NCBI RefSeq assembly: GCF_010093815.1
Contig: NW_022985558.1
Span: forward strand, 1,466,274-1,530,273
Direction of reading: 5' to 3'
DNA: 64,000 nucleotides
Source of the DNA: Pseudovirgaria hyperparasitica
Lineage: Eukaryota > Ascomycota > Dothideomycetes > Acrospermales > Acrospermaceae
The position numbers and the translations under genes are program-made. Positions 10,970 through 21,959 of the stretch are shown piece by piece. Every line of letters begins with the position of its first letter. Position 1 is the first letter of the stretch. The notes under the pieces are model-generated. The model saw nothing but the letters and a program-made list of their open reading frames with translations. It was not told the DNA's origin and searched no databases.

Positions 10970-13640
10970 TCCGGCTTCTAGCGATATACTCCGCTATATA
11001 GTTAGTCTCTAGCTATGGAGTTACCCTCCTTCTCTAAGACTAGAATATACTTATCCGGACTAGTTTCGAAGATTATATATTCTTATCTATATATAGAGTA
11101 GACTATTAAGAGTACTTACCCGGAGGCTAACCTCTATACCGTAAGTAAGGCCTGCCTAGTATATAGCTCCCCTAGAATAAGGTTATAATTAAGTTTACTA
11201 TATATAAATATCGAAGTGGCCGTAACGATCCAACCTATATAGATAGGGTATTACTATACTATTTCTATGAATAGAGTGCTATACTAAGTAGTACTAACTA
11301 AACTTAAGTTCTTTATATATAGTAGAAGCGAAGATATTACTAGCCCGAGACGCCTCATAGCATCTAGTCGAATACTATTTACCTACGCGCTACTATTAAA
11401 TAGTACTATACTAGTCGCTCTTTTAGGACTAACTTCCACGGGGTACCTTAGACACTCGGCTACTAGCCTTACTATCTCTTCCTTAAGCTAATTAATATCT
11501 CGTTACGTGATAGCCGTCCCTATAGTATAGAGGGGTACTAATATATTAAGTTTATTTATCTCGGGAGCCATAGTATGGTTATTTCTTCCTTTCTTCTCGG
11601 CTCTCTCCTCTTAAGTCTTATAGACCTCTCTAGCTATAAAGTCGGGGGCGCCCTTCTTAAATACCGTACGATATAAGTCGCTATTAAGACTTAATAGTTC
11701 GCTAATAGTAATATTTATGGTTATCCCTAGAACGCGCACTAGCTATACTTCGCTAGCTTCTATGCTTAGCCGCTATCCCTCGCGTAGATAGTTATTAAGC
11801 TTAACGCCTCGGATACGTGCCTTTTAACTAGGATTTAGACTATCCCCTTTATCTATCTTATCCTTAGACGCCGTTAGCTCTTATTTAGACGTTCTCTAGT
11901 TACTACTCTTCTCGCCGTCCTTCTATTTCTTAATAATCCTTATATACTACCCTTCACGCATTCCGCGGAGATAGATAATCTTTCTTTCCTTAGTATAATT
12001 AGATAAACTCTTTATAATCCCCCTTCTAGATATTACGAGTATAGTAGGCTCTTCTAGGGCCATCTCCTCGCGGATATATCTATTACTAGCTACGTCGAAG
12101 CGTTCGTAGAATTCTATATATCTATCTTTCTTACTCTCGGGCGACGTGACTTCTTCTTCCGAATCGCTATCCGCCGAGGCCTAGTAGGGACCCTTTATAG
12201 GTTTTATACTAATACTATATACTAGCACTCCCTATAAAGCGTTAATATTTACTATAGACGTAGAAACCTTCACTCCCCCTCCGTACTAGCTTAGACTATT
12301 TTAAACCGTTACTATATAGTTCCGGATAGCTTATAGAGTAGCTTATAGCCCTACTAAGGAGGGTAGTAATAGGATTTCTTCTCCGTTTACCCCGAAACGC
12401 CCTTAGAACACTCGCACCCCGTTAATATTTAGTAATCCGTCTCTAATATATCCTACTATCTCCGGATATCTATATATTAGGTAATCTCCTCCGTATATAA
12501 TACATATAATCGGTCTTCGAGGCCTATCCTAGACTATAACGCCTTCTTAGAAGTCTCGGGTAGAGACGTATTCTCTATTCTATATATAATTCTATAGATA
12601 AACTTACGTTAGTTCTATAGGTATGCCTCATGCTTAGGGGTGTGTTAAAAGATTTAGCCTTCGCGCCTACTAGTTAATAATAGCCGAAAGTAGCTTAGGT
12701 TTATACTTCTTAAGGGATGGAAATAAGAGATTAGAGGTAAAGTAGGACTTTATCTTAATTAACGTGAGGTCTAGTTTACTAAATCTCTCTACCATCTCGT
12801 TAAACTTATCTAATTCTAGCGCGATATATACTTCGACTAGAGAGGGGTGGCTAAATTTATTAGTTCTTCTTTCTTTATATAACTACTCTTCTAAGCTAGT
12901 CTTCTTACTCCCTATCTTTAATTTATAGTATATAGCTATGGCTAGCTCTTATGCGGCTAAGTACTTATTAATACGAGCTAGTTCCTTAAGTGCTCTAGCC
13001 TTTCGTAATACGAAGCCATAGATAATTACCTAGTTATAACTATATGCTTCCATCGTAAGTTAACATTTCTCTATAGCCCGAGCCTTAAGACTATTAGGTA
13101 GCCCTTCTAGGAAGAGCTCTATTTGCGAATACGAGCTTAGGCTTCCTTTAGCCGTAAGTTTCTCTATAATAATATAATACCGGGAGTAGTATATAGGGAG
13201 AGAGTAGGATGGGTCTACTTTAACCATTTCCACGTATTTTTAGATAAAGTAGATGGTGCCTTCCTTAAGGGCGGAGTTAAATAGAGAGAATTCCTTTAAT
13301 AATTCTTTACGTAGCGTGGCCTACTACTATTTCTAAAACCTACTTATTCCTTTAATAGTAGGACGGAGATAGTCCTCGTAGTATAACGGTAGGGAGGTTA
13401 TCTTCTTATTAGGCGGAACTTTATAGTTTATATATATGTCCTCGTACTTCCGAAGGAAGGCCGTAATATTTATTCCTTTAAAGCGCTCGGGGGCTAGAGT
13501 AGATAGAGGTACTATCCTTCCTTATCGCGTAAATGCTACGAAGAAGTTAAGTATCTCTCTACGAGTTACTAGGTTATTATTTTAAGCTCCTATCACACTA
13601 TTACTAGTAGTAGATATACTAGTGGAGACGCTAGGGGTAA
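10970..13640 (-). pseudogene. B1 gag-like ORF
   Basis: The minus strand upstream of pol, between hairpins H3 and H2, can be read as a long open region rich in charged residues and coiled-coil-like Leu/Glu/Lys runs, as expected of a Gag-type structural protein. No zinc knuckle was clearly seen. Assignment is by position (first ORF after the 5' LTR and leader) and composition only. At about 2.6 kb it is longer than usual, so protease may be part of it. Broken many times. Confidence 0.5.
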
Positions 13641-13645
13641 GGTTA

Positions 13646-13670
13646 TTAGTTAAGGGATTACCTTAACTAA
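13646..13670. repeat. Hairpin H3 of B1, upstream of gag
   Basis: Inverted repeat with 10-nt arms (TTAGTTAAGG and its complement) and loop GATTA. It shares its arm sequence with H1 and H2 and sits at the leader/gag boundary. Same place in B2 (44654-44678). Confidence 0.8.
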
Positions 13671-13674
13671 AGGT

Positions 13675-14176
13675 TGGCCTAATGCGTCTACCTATAACAT
13701 CTATTATCCCTTCTCTATGTTAATTAATCCCTTTATAAGATAAACTATTACTATCGTCTTCATCGATATAAGGTTCATAGTATTCTACTTATATTATTAT
13801 CTTCGTGTAAGGCGTTCCTAAAGTAGTATACTCGTGTAGCCGTGTTTATAAATAATAGCTATAGTAGTACTAAATAGATTATATTTGTCGTTTTTAAACT
13901 CTTCTTTACTACTTCATCTAGCCCTATTTTATATTCTATTCCCCTAAGACATTTTCGAGTCGCGCTATCACCTATATTAGTATACGCATACTTTTTACGG
14001 CTACTTTTAAGAGGCTAGCCCCTAGCGACTCCGGACTCCCTGTTTTCCGGACTCGTGGCTTCGATCTAGTAAGTCTAGACTACCTTATTAGGCACGCTAT
14101 ATACTTCCCCTAAGCTAGTTTCGGAGTCCTAATCTCCCCCTATAAGTTTATAGTCCGGGTATAACCTCTAAAATTA
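13675..14176 (-). other. B1 untranslated leader
   Basis: About 500 bp between the 5' LTR and the gag-like ORF with no convincing reading frame. The primer-binding site should lie next to 14176, but I could not match it to a particular tRNA 3' end. The region is conserved in B2 at 44683-45184. Confidence 0.6.
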
Positions 14177-14545
14177 TAGTAAGCTATCGCCACGTGTGTC
14201 CCTTTTTATAAATAGCTATATTCTTAGTATAGTAGTCGCGACGAACTCATAAGTATCTCTCCTAGGTATTATAAGTTCTCTTTGAACGTATAACTTCTTA
14301 TTAGTTCTCTTTTACGATAGGACGGGTCTATATAATACTCTTAATTAATTCTTTAATAGCTAAGCCTAATAATTAATATCCATAGAGGCCCATGAACGTA
14401 AGGAAAGGTCGAATCGTCGAATATTAGTAATGGGGGAAGCGTGCCGAGTAGAATGACCGAGGAAAACGCCCTCCTTAAATATACAATAAAGCCATGTAAT
14501 CGAGCTAGGGATACATACATGTAGGGCTATAGGAGCGGCCTTCCA
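14177..14545 (-). repeat. B1 5' LTR
   Basis: A 369-bp direct repeat partner of 3135-3503. Because the element runs on the minus strand, this is the 5' LTR and should hold its promoter. It ends at GGCCTTCCA, next to resumed A1 sequence at 14546. Confidence 0.9.
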
Positions 14546-17100
14546 TATATACCTTATATCTAGATGCCTTTATTCTTTAATAAATCGGATAAGTAGCTAT
14601 CTATTCTTTAATATACTTAGGTATATCTTTCTAAAAATAGTACTAACGAATCGAGCTTAGGGTGCGTATATACCCGAAATATCCTACTAGGTTAGCGTTA
14701 TAGTATCGGCTAACTACGGTAAATCGTATATTATCTATTAGTATATAGTACTTTCTATTATAGTAGAGTAAGCCGTCCATAAAGGTCTACTTATAGTCTA
14801 CTTCGGTCTATAATAATCTATCTTACTATATTTTACGTAACTTTAAAACTATCGGGTCTATCTTTTATAGATCCACGATTAACTAGGCGAGGTCTACTTA
14901 ATATATACGCTAGGCACTATTACTCTCCCTAATAGCGCCGATAAATAGCTTACTAGGAACTTTAGTACCGCGTCTTTAGTTACCGGCTTCGGTCTTATAA
15001 ATTTAATTACTAGTATTAGTGTTAGTATCTCGCTAATCGTTAGATAACTTATTATCTAACCTCGTCCTTAAGAGTTAGGCCTATAGCTACTCTAGGACCC
15101 TATAGCTACTATAATTCTAGGCGCCTTCTTTATAGTTAGGTCTTCTTAACATTCTATTAGCTAGATTTATACTTCTAGATTAATAGTAGATTATAAAGTA
15201 GAAATTTATAAGCTACTTAGCCTATTAAACCTATTAACGATTTAAAACCGTCGTGCTTATAAACCCCTTTAAGTTATAGTAATTAGTTAGTAACTTAACG
15301 TTATATATAGTACCTTTAAGATAATATTACTACTACTTAAACGACTCTACTATTACTAGTAGCTCTTAGTTATAAATAGTATATCTAGTCTTAACGTCGG
15401 CTATCTTACGCGAGAAGAACGTAACTAGATACTATTAGACCTTTTTAGACTCTATTAGTCTAGGCTAGAAGAGTATACCCGAGATTATAAATTCTAATAT
15501 ATTAGTTTCGACGCGAATAGGTTTAGTTAGATTAAAGTATACTAGTAATAGGGCGGTTATAAATGCTTCTTTAATCTTCTCGAAGGATATTCTTTTAACC
15601 TTAGTTAATTTAATAGGTTATAATTTAATATTACGCTATTTCTATCTACTATAGACTATAATAGACGAGTTAGTAGTAGTAGTATACGTATTAAGTAGTG
15701 CGGCTAAACGGGAGAAGTGTTTAATAAATTTTCGGTAGTAGTTAGCGAAGCTAATAAAGACACGTATATCTCAAACGGATTTTAGTTTAGGCTAGTCTAT
15801 AATAGTAGTAACTCTATCTCTCTCTATGGTTATACCTTAATTAGTAATAATAAAGCTAAGAAAGTTAATATAGTCCTAATAGAACTCGTATTTAGATAGC
15901 TTAATATATAGCTTATACTTTTCTAGCCTATCTAGGACTATACGTACGTGCTAGATATGCTTCTCCTCGTTATCTAAGAAGATAAGGATATTATCTAGGT
16001 ACACGATATATATCGTGTCAAGTAGACCTACTAGCGCGTTATTAATATACGCTTAGAAGATACCTAGCGCGTTAGTTAGTCTAAAAGGGACTACGGTATA
16101 CTTAAAGTATCTATAACGGGTCCTAAAAGCCGTTTTCTATTCGTCGCCTTCCTTAATACGAAGGCGATAGTAGGCGTTATATAGATTAAGCTTAGTAAAG
16201 ATCTTTACGCGTTCTAGTCTATTAATAGACTTAGAGATAAGAGGTAGTAGATAACAATTCTTTCATATAATATTATTTAGACTATAGTAGTTAATATATA
16301 GACAGAGGCTTCTATCCTTCTTCTTTATAAAGAGAATTAGAGCTCCGGCTAGGGATATACTAGGCCTAATCTATCCTCGCGTAAGGTTCTTTTCAATATA
16401 TTCTCAAAGGGCGTATAACTTAGATTCTAAAAGAGAGTAGATAGATCTATATAGAGGTTACTAGCCGTCTTTAAGATTAATAGTAAGGTTAGTAGATTAG
16501 TATTAAGGTAGTTCGGAGGAATCGATCGCTAACGCGATATATTAGTATATTTTATACTAATATAGTAGGTTTTCGTCTACTTTAATACTAAGCTTACTAT
16601 TTTATATAAGTAAGAGTACGTAGATAGTAGAGATCGCCTTCTTATAATCTTTCTAGAATTATTCGTCGTTAATAAGCTATACTAGTTCCTATTAAGGTAG
16701 ATTTATACGCTAGCCAGCTATCTTCTTAAGGAAGTCTAGTTTTAGATTATATTTCTTAAGCCACAGTATACCTAGAATTATATTAAAGGGACTATCTACC
16801 ACGATAAAGGTTAAGTAGTAGAGTTTCTATTTCCCTCCGCTATCCTAGATACTATATTTAATAGTATAGATGCTATATAACTTAATAGGACCGTTAATAC
16901 TATGGAACATGGTATCTATTAGAGCTTAGATATCGGCGTTAAGTTCTCGTACTCGTTAGGTTAATATAACGTTAGTAGCCGATCTACTATTAAGTATTAT
17001 AGTCTAATATTATCCACGAGGGACCTTAATAGGTCTAGCCTATAGTTTAATATACTATTTAGCGGATTACCCCTCTATTATAGTCGCGCCTATAAGTCGC
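14546..17100 (-). pseudogene. A1 pol 5' part: protease, RT, RNase H, start of integrase
   Basis: On the minus strand, homology to A0 shows protease near 17050-16700 and reverse transcriptase at about 16500-15650, with the YLDN (YLDD-type) catalytic block near 15985-16015. RNase H lies at about 15500-15150. The beginning of integrase then reaches the B1 junction at 14545. In sense order the integrase continues at 3134. Fossil with tens of breaks. Confidence 0.75.
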
Positions 17101-17129
17101 GAGGGTTTCTTATAGACTATTAGTTTTTT

Positions 17130-18502
17130 ATATTCTATACTAGGTAGTTAGGCGCGATATATTCTAGCTACTAGCACTTATAGTATATAACTAGTTAGTT
17201 AGTTATATTAGTACTTAGTAGCTTTCCTAAATAGTACTTAGGTACTATATAGTCTATTCTACTATAGGTATAGTAAGTAACTTTAGATTATTTATATAAG
17301 TCGGTTCTTATATCTCGATATATTAATTAGTAGGGAGATCCACGATACGATCCGCGTGGTTTTGAATTTAAGGCGTGGTAGTAGCCTTATAATATCCCGC
17401 GAGATCTATTACTAAATCGGTTTTAGTTAGATAATTTTATATTAGATTAGATTATTAGGGATAGTCGTGTACTAGCGCGGCGTTAATTATTTATTATACG
17501 CTAGTATCGCTCCGTAAGGTTTATAAGAGCTTAGAGGTCTATAGAGATTATTATTATAAGGTTAAGATAGTCCTTTATATTTAGGGCGAGGGACCGTTTA
17601 AAGTCGTTATACTATTAAATTATATAATCTTCTTTAGCTTCTCTCTAGAGGGGCCGAAGGTATTTAAGGAGTTATAATAGTAACTAATTATCTCGTTATT
17701 GAGTCTTAAAGATATGGCTCTAGGCCTAGTCGCGTCGTTTAGCCCTATCGCTAAAATATTAGAGGAGAAATTCGGTGAACGTGTCCTAGTTATAGGTATC
17801 CTTAGGATGTTTAATTCGGTATACTATCTAACGTTCTAAAGGCATCGGGTTAAGGTAGTTCTAGGTGAATCTAATTTTATTACTATCGTTCGTAAATAGA
17901 TAGAAGAATTAGCTATATTAGTAAGCCTATACGTGGAAACTCTTTCTACTTTTACTATTAATATAAGATAGTTTCTTAGGTTAGGGTAATTAGAATAGTA
18001 ATAGACTAGAATAAATCGTTTTAGTTGGTATAGATCTATATAAATATAGATTAGTCGTTACTAGATCTAAAGCGCGTAATATAGCTTTAAGTCTCGTAGT
18101 ACGTCCTTAAGCTTCGTCGAGTTCGTATAGTTATTACTTAAGTTAAATCTATTATTACCTCTCTTTATATAGTCTAGTATATATATCGTTATAAGGTATA
18201 GTTAACATTAGGCGATTCTAATAGATTAACTCGTTAACGTTAATAAGGTCTAGCCTTATATTAAGGTTAGGTCTAGTATAGTTCGAACTAGACTAAGATA
18301 GAGTATAATAGACTCTATTCTTATATTCTATAATATCTTCTATAGTTACACGGAATATCGTGCGAGTTATTAGTACGATAGCCTATAAGGTATAGTTATT
18401 AGTAGGGGTAGTTATAGATAGACTATTCTTCTCATTTAGGTTAGAAGAAGGTCTACTATAAGAGGTGGTACGATAGGTGTTATAACGAGTAGTTAGAGCC
18501 AT
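17130..18502 (-). pseudogene. A1 gag
   Basis: The first ORF after the 5' LTR starts at an ATG whose first base is 18502 (MALTTRYNT...). It ends after a zinc-knuckle remnant at about 17195-17135, recognised by the Y/C-x2-Y/C-x4-GH-like spacing shared with A0. The product would be the nucleocapsid/capsid precursor. Broken many times. Confidence 0.65.
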
Positions 18503-18543
18503 TTCTATAAACTACTATCGTGCTATATAAAGAGGAATTAAAA

Positions 18544-18783
18544 TATAAGGATTATAGACGTAGGATAGTAGTCTAATAGGTTATAGGAGGATTTGGGAAT
18601 ATATTTAAAAGGGTAGTCTACTCTCTTAATAAGGTTAATTCCTAAAGAGTAGGAATTAAGTATATGCGGTCTACTTATATAGTGGTCTCGCTTATTCTAG
18701 CTGGCTTACCCTAGGTCCACCTGTCACGGACCGTACTAGACCATAGTATTCTAGTTAAGTCCATCCTAGTGTCAGCCCTAACA
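18544..18783 (-). repeat. A1 5' LTR (240 bp)
   Basis: In sense orientation it begins TGTTAGGGCTGAC and ends near CCTTATA, like A0's LTR (TGTTAGGACGGG...CTTTATA). The 3' half, next to the leader, resembles A0's LTR (shared ACTATATAAGTAGACCG and CTATTAGACTACTATCCTA blocks). The outer half does not, so A1 and A0 are different LTR subfamilies. The partner LTR is outside the window. Confidence 0.75.
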
Positions 18784-21364
18784 CCCCCCCTTAGGGATAG
18801 TCCCTTTATTCTCTTTTAGTTTATATATTTTACTATTCTTTTATTTATAAAGGAAAGTTTAGTTTATAGCTCTAAGTATAGTTTATATAGTTATTCTACC
18901 TTAATCTTCGCTTTTAGTATAGATTATTCTAGTTTATAATTATAGCTAGCGATAGGGTTAAATCCGTAGTTTGTATAGAATAGTAAGGTTTTAGTTATTA
19001 AGGTTATCGCGCTATTATAGATGAATTAAGCTAGTAGTAGTAGTTCTATCTAATTATCTTATCGTTCGTTAATATAGTATTATAGATATTATTCTAGTAT
19101 TCTATTTAGAATCTCTATTTATCCGTCCGTCTATAGATAATAGGCTATTAATAGTTAGTAGCTTATTCTAAGCTATCGCACTAGGCTTTTCTAAAAGTTT
19201 AATATAAAGAGCTTATCTCTATTAGATATAATACTATTAGATAAACTATAGTTTACTATAACTACTTATAGAAATACGTAGGCTATTTCTTCTATATCTA
19301 TATTCTTTTAATAGGGTATAAAGTAGACGTACTTTATAAGTTTATTAACTACTACTAATATAGTATTATACTATACTTATAAGACTAGTTCTCTTGAGAG
19401 TAGTAGGTCTATTATAAAATCTATAGAGATTATTTCCTAAGTATATAATAGTAGGGGAATTAGTTAGAGTTCTCTATATAGTTTATATCTATTAGATTAG
19501 CTTTTATTATATAGAACATAGTTCTATATAACTTCCTTAATAACTTATCTTTTCTTATAAGTTATATAGTATCTCTTAAATCTTTTATAAGTTTTTATTT
19601 CTCCTTAATATCTATATATTAGATCTTTATAGAGTTCTTTAATAAAATAGTAGACCTTATCTCTAGGGATTATACTTCTTCCCTCGGGGTCTTTAAGTAT
19701 AAATTCTTTTTATATTACTATAATATATTATATTAGTCTAAGGTTTCTATCTTTAGTAACCTCTAATATAGTCTATTCTATAGTAGGTTCTTTTCGCTTA
19801 TATTCTACTTATTAGCTAAGGGCGTTAGCTCTTCCGTTTTTAGATTCTTTATAGTATATAATTTAGATATTAAATTCTATAAAAAGCTTATACTAACTAA
19901 TTTATTTCTTTTATAGTTCCTTCGTTATAGTAAAGGTAGTTAGGTTTTTATAGTTAGTATAGACTTTTACTATATAGTCTAATCTATAGAGATAGCTTCT
20001 CTATTTCTTAAGGTATTTAATTATAGTATAAAGTTCTTTTTTATAGATTAGCTAGTTTATTTCTAATCCTCGGAACTTTCGGGAGTAAAATACTAGAGAA
20101 TATCTTTTCTCTTATTTATCTATCTAGGTTAACTACTCTCTAATAGTAAATTCTAATATATCTATCTTAACTTTATAGGGTTTTTCTATTTAATATATCT
20201 TTAATATAGGTTCGGTTATAATAGACTCTTTTAACTATTAAAATACTTATTCTTACTTTAGTCCCTATTTAAATACTATATTTTTCTTTATAAGCTCGTG
20301 TAGTAGGGCCGTTTTTATAGAATAGTTATATATAAATTTTCTATAAAAGTTTATAAATCCGGTGAATCCTTAGATTTTCTTAACTATCTTAGGTTACTTC
20401 TAGTTTTTAATAGCCTTAATTTTCTTTAGATCTATTTATATTTCTCCGGGTATAATCTTAAATTCTAAAAATATAACTTTCTATATATAGAAGATACTCT
20501 TCTTTAATTCTACTAGTAGATTTACTATCTATAATTTCTAAAGTATCTTATATACCTATTCTCTATACTCTAATAGGTTTCTTAAGTAAATTAATATATT
20601 ATCTAGGTAGACTATTATAAAGTAGTTAAGGTATTCTCTTAGTATATTATTAATTAGTACTTAGAATATAGCTAGTATATTAGTTAGCCTAAATAGCATT
20701 ACTAGATATTTATAGTAGCTATATCGAGTCTAAAAGGCTATTTTCTATTCGTCTCCTTCTACTATATATATAAGATTATAGACTTCTTATAAGTCTATTA
20801 TAGTAAAGTACTAAGCCTCTATAAGTTAGTTCTATAATTTATTAATTTAGGGTAGAGAGTATCTATTTTTAATAGTAATATCGTTTAAGTATCGATAGTC
20901 TATATAGAGTTATTTACTTCTATCTTTCTTTAGTATAAAGAGTATTAGATATTCTATAGGTAATTTAGAGAGTCGGATATATTCTTTTACTTCTATTTTC
21001 TCGATATATTATCGTGTTATTTCTAGTTATTTTTCGGTAAGTTAGTATATACTTTTAAATATAAGTACTATTCCTAGTTAGAGTATTATTATATAATTAT
21101 ATAGGCTACGCTTTAGTAGTCCTATCTTAAGTTCTTCTTTAAAGATAATATAATATTAGTAGTATTCCTTTAGTATAAGTATGTTATTTATTTTTTAAAT
21201 CTATTTATCTATAGGCGTACCTTATTATACTATATATTTCTTATATAAGGATCCGCTCTTTATATTACCTTACTTATTATTAAGCTTCCGAATATAATAG
21301 ATAGACTTTCTAGTTATTAGTACCTTTACGGGTTTATTAATCTCTACTTCTTCTTTAATAGTTT
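18784..21364 (-). pseudogene. F pol: reverse transcriptase, RNase H, integrase
   Basis: Minus-strand order: reverse transcriptase about 21250-20200 with a VYLDNILIY-like catalytic block near 20625-20590; RNase H about 20200-19880; integrase about 19750-18784. The integrase has a zinc-binding-like N-terminal block near 19540, a DFI...LPPSR / VVVDRLTKY-like core block near 19430-19330, and a C-terminal KRIKGLSLRGG-like block at 18790-18820. It is continuous in sense with the protease at 48430-48100 beyond D. Fossil with tens of breaks. Confidence 0.7.
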
Positions 21365-21369
21365 CTAAG
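21365..21369. repeat. Target duplication CTAAG of D, left copy
   Basis: Five bases CTAAG directly precede D's left LTR. The same five bases follow its right LTR at 48082-48086. This proves that D inserted as a unit into F. Confidence 0.9.
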
Positions 21370-21396
21370 TATAAGAATAGGGTTATTAGATAGTAG
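21370..21396 (-). repeat. D left (3') LTR, outer 27 bp
   Basis: Begins TATAAGAATAGGG, matching the start of the right LTR at 47854, and is cut by E after AGTAG. It continues at 29153. Confidence 0.88.
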
Positions 21397-21598
21397 TATA
21401 ATGGATATAACCAAGGTATTACTACAATGGTAATCAAGATATATTATGATTTAACTTAGAGAGAATAGGGATAAGCCGTATAGTTATAGCTTTAAGTATA
21501 GTCTTAAGCGAGGTCACGTAATACCCCTATACTAGTCTCTATCTATCCCGGCTCCATTATATAATACTAGAGATAAGGTAAAGCCGAAGTCCATAATA
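21397..21598 (-). repeat. E 3' LTR
   Basis: A 202-bp repeat, partner at 28946-29147. Outer end reads TATAATGG here and TGTAATGG in the partner; differences are transitions. Confidence 0.9.
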
Positions 21599-21959
21599 TA
21601 CCCTTATTCTCTAGGATCGTCCTAGGGACCGGCTTAGTGTTTTATATAATAATAACCGGCTTAGTTAGGTCTTGGGTTTACGGTCTTTATATTATACTAT
21701 ATAATAACCGTAGAGCTATATATTCCTTCTAGTAAGGTAGTAGCTTTTTATAGTAGCGTCCTAGCGGTCACGTGGTAGAGGTTAGTTCCTTATATCACGG
21801 CGTCATAGGTTATATAATTATAAGGTAGTAGAATCCTATAGTTACGTCGTGGCGGTTATATAGCGGAGGTAGACTTCTCGTATTACGGCGTACCGCGTCG
21901 GGTTATATAAAGGTAGAATAGCCTACGCACGAACCGCGCGTCCCGTTTTATTATTATCC

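Larger units (their letters stand above)
3135..14545 (-). mobile_element. B1, large Ty3/Gypsy-like LTR retrotransposon (11,411 bp)
   Basis: The element is bounded by 369-bp direct repeats at 3135-3503 and 14177-14545. Its ends fit TGG...CCA, best seen in B2. Sense order on the minus strand is: 5' LTR, leader, gag-like ORF, pol (reverse transcriptase with an FLDN/FLDD-type motif, RNase H, integrase), a tandem-repeat spacer, a third ORF of about 3 kb, and 3' LTR. Length is well above the usual 5-8 kb of fungal Gypsy elements, mainly because of the third ORF. It sits in the integrase of A1; flanks align to A0 near 58740. A clean target duplication is not seen for this copy. It looks structurally whole but the frames carry many RIP-type breaks. 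It is younger than A1. Confidence 0.88.
14546..18783 (-). mobile_element. A1, Ty3/Gypsy chromovirus, 5' segment with 5' LTR
   Basis: The 5' part of A1, aligned to A0 54511-58739 in reverse complement. It contains the 5' LTR (18544-18783), gag, protease, reverse transcriptase, RNase H and the first part of integrase. Its right end (CTAACA, complement of TGTTAG) abuts element F inside F's integrase C-terminal region. This places A1 as an insertion in F, whose remainder would lie left of the window. A run of C residues directly follows at 18784. Coding parts are broken many times. Confidence 0.85.
18784..21369 (-). mobile_element. F, old Ty3/Gypsy element, left segment
   Basis: A heavily AT-shifted minus-strand Gypsy. 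This segment contains RT, RNase H and most of integrase. It is cut at 18783/18784 by A1, in the integrase C-terminal KRIKGLSLRGG-like motif, and at 21369 by D. D's CTAAG duplication is at 21365-21369 and 48082-48086. The rest of the element to the 5' side is at 48087-about 50990. It is the host of A1 and D and so the oldest LTR element here. Confidence 0.8.

Noticed and set aside
3135-14545. B as a Starship-type or other cargo-carrying DNA element because of its size
   Set aside because: It has LTRs, RT, RNase H and integrase and a 5-bp duplication in B2; no tyrosine recombinase was seen.
3130-14550. Exact target duplication for B1
   Set aside because: Flanking pentamers TAGTA and TATAT do not match cleanly, although the flanks align to one site in A0, so none is claimed.
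21370-21396. Stray D leader fragment suggesting tandem D copies that recombined
   Set aside because: The bases belong to D's own LTR, split by E; LTR lengths add up exactly and both duplications match.
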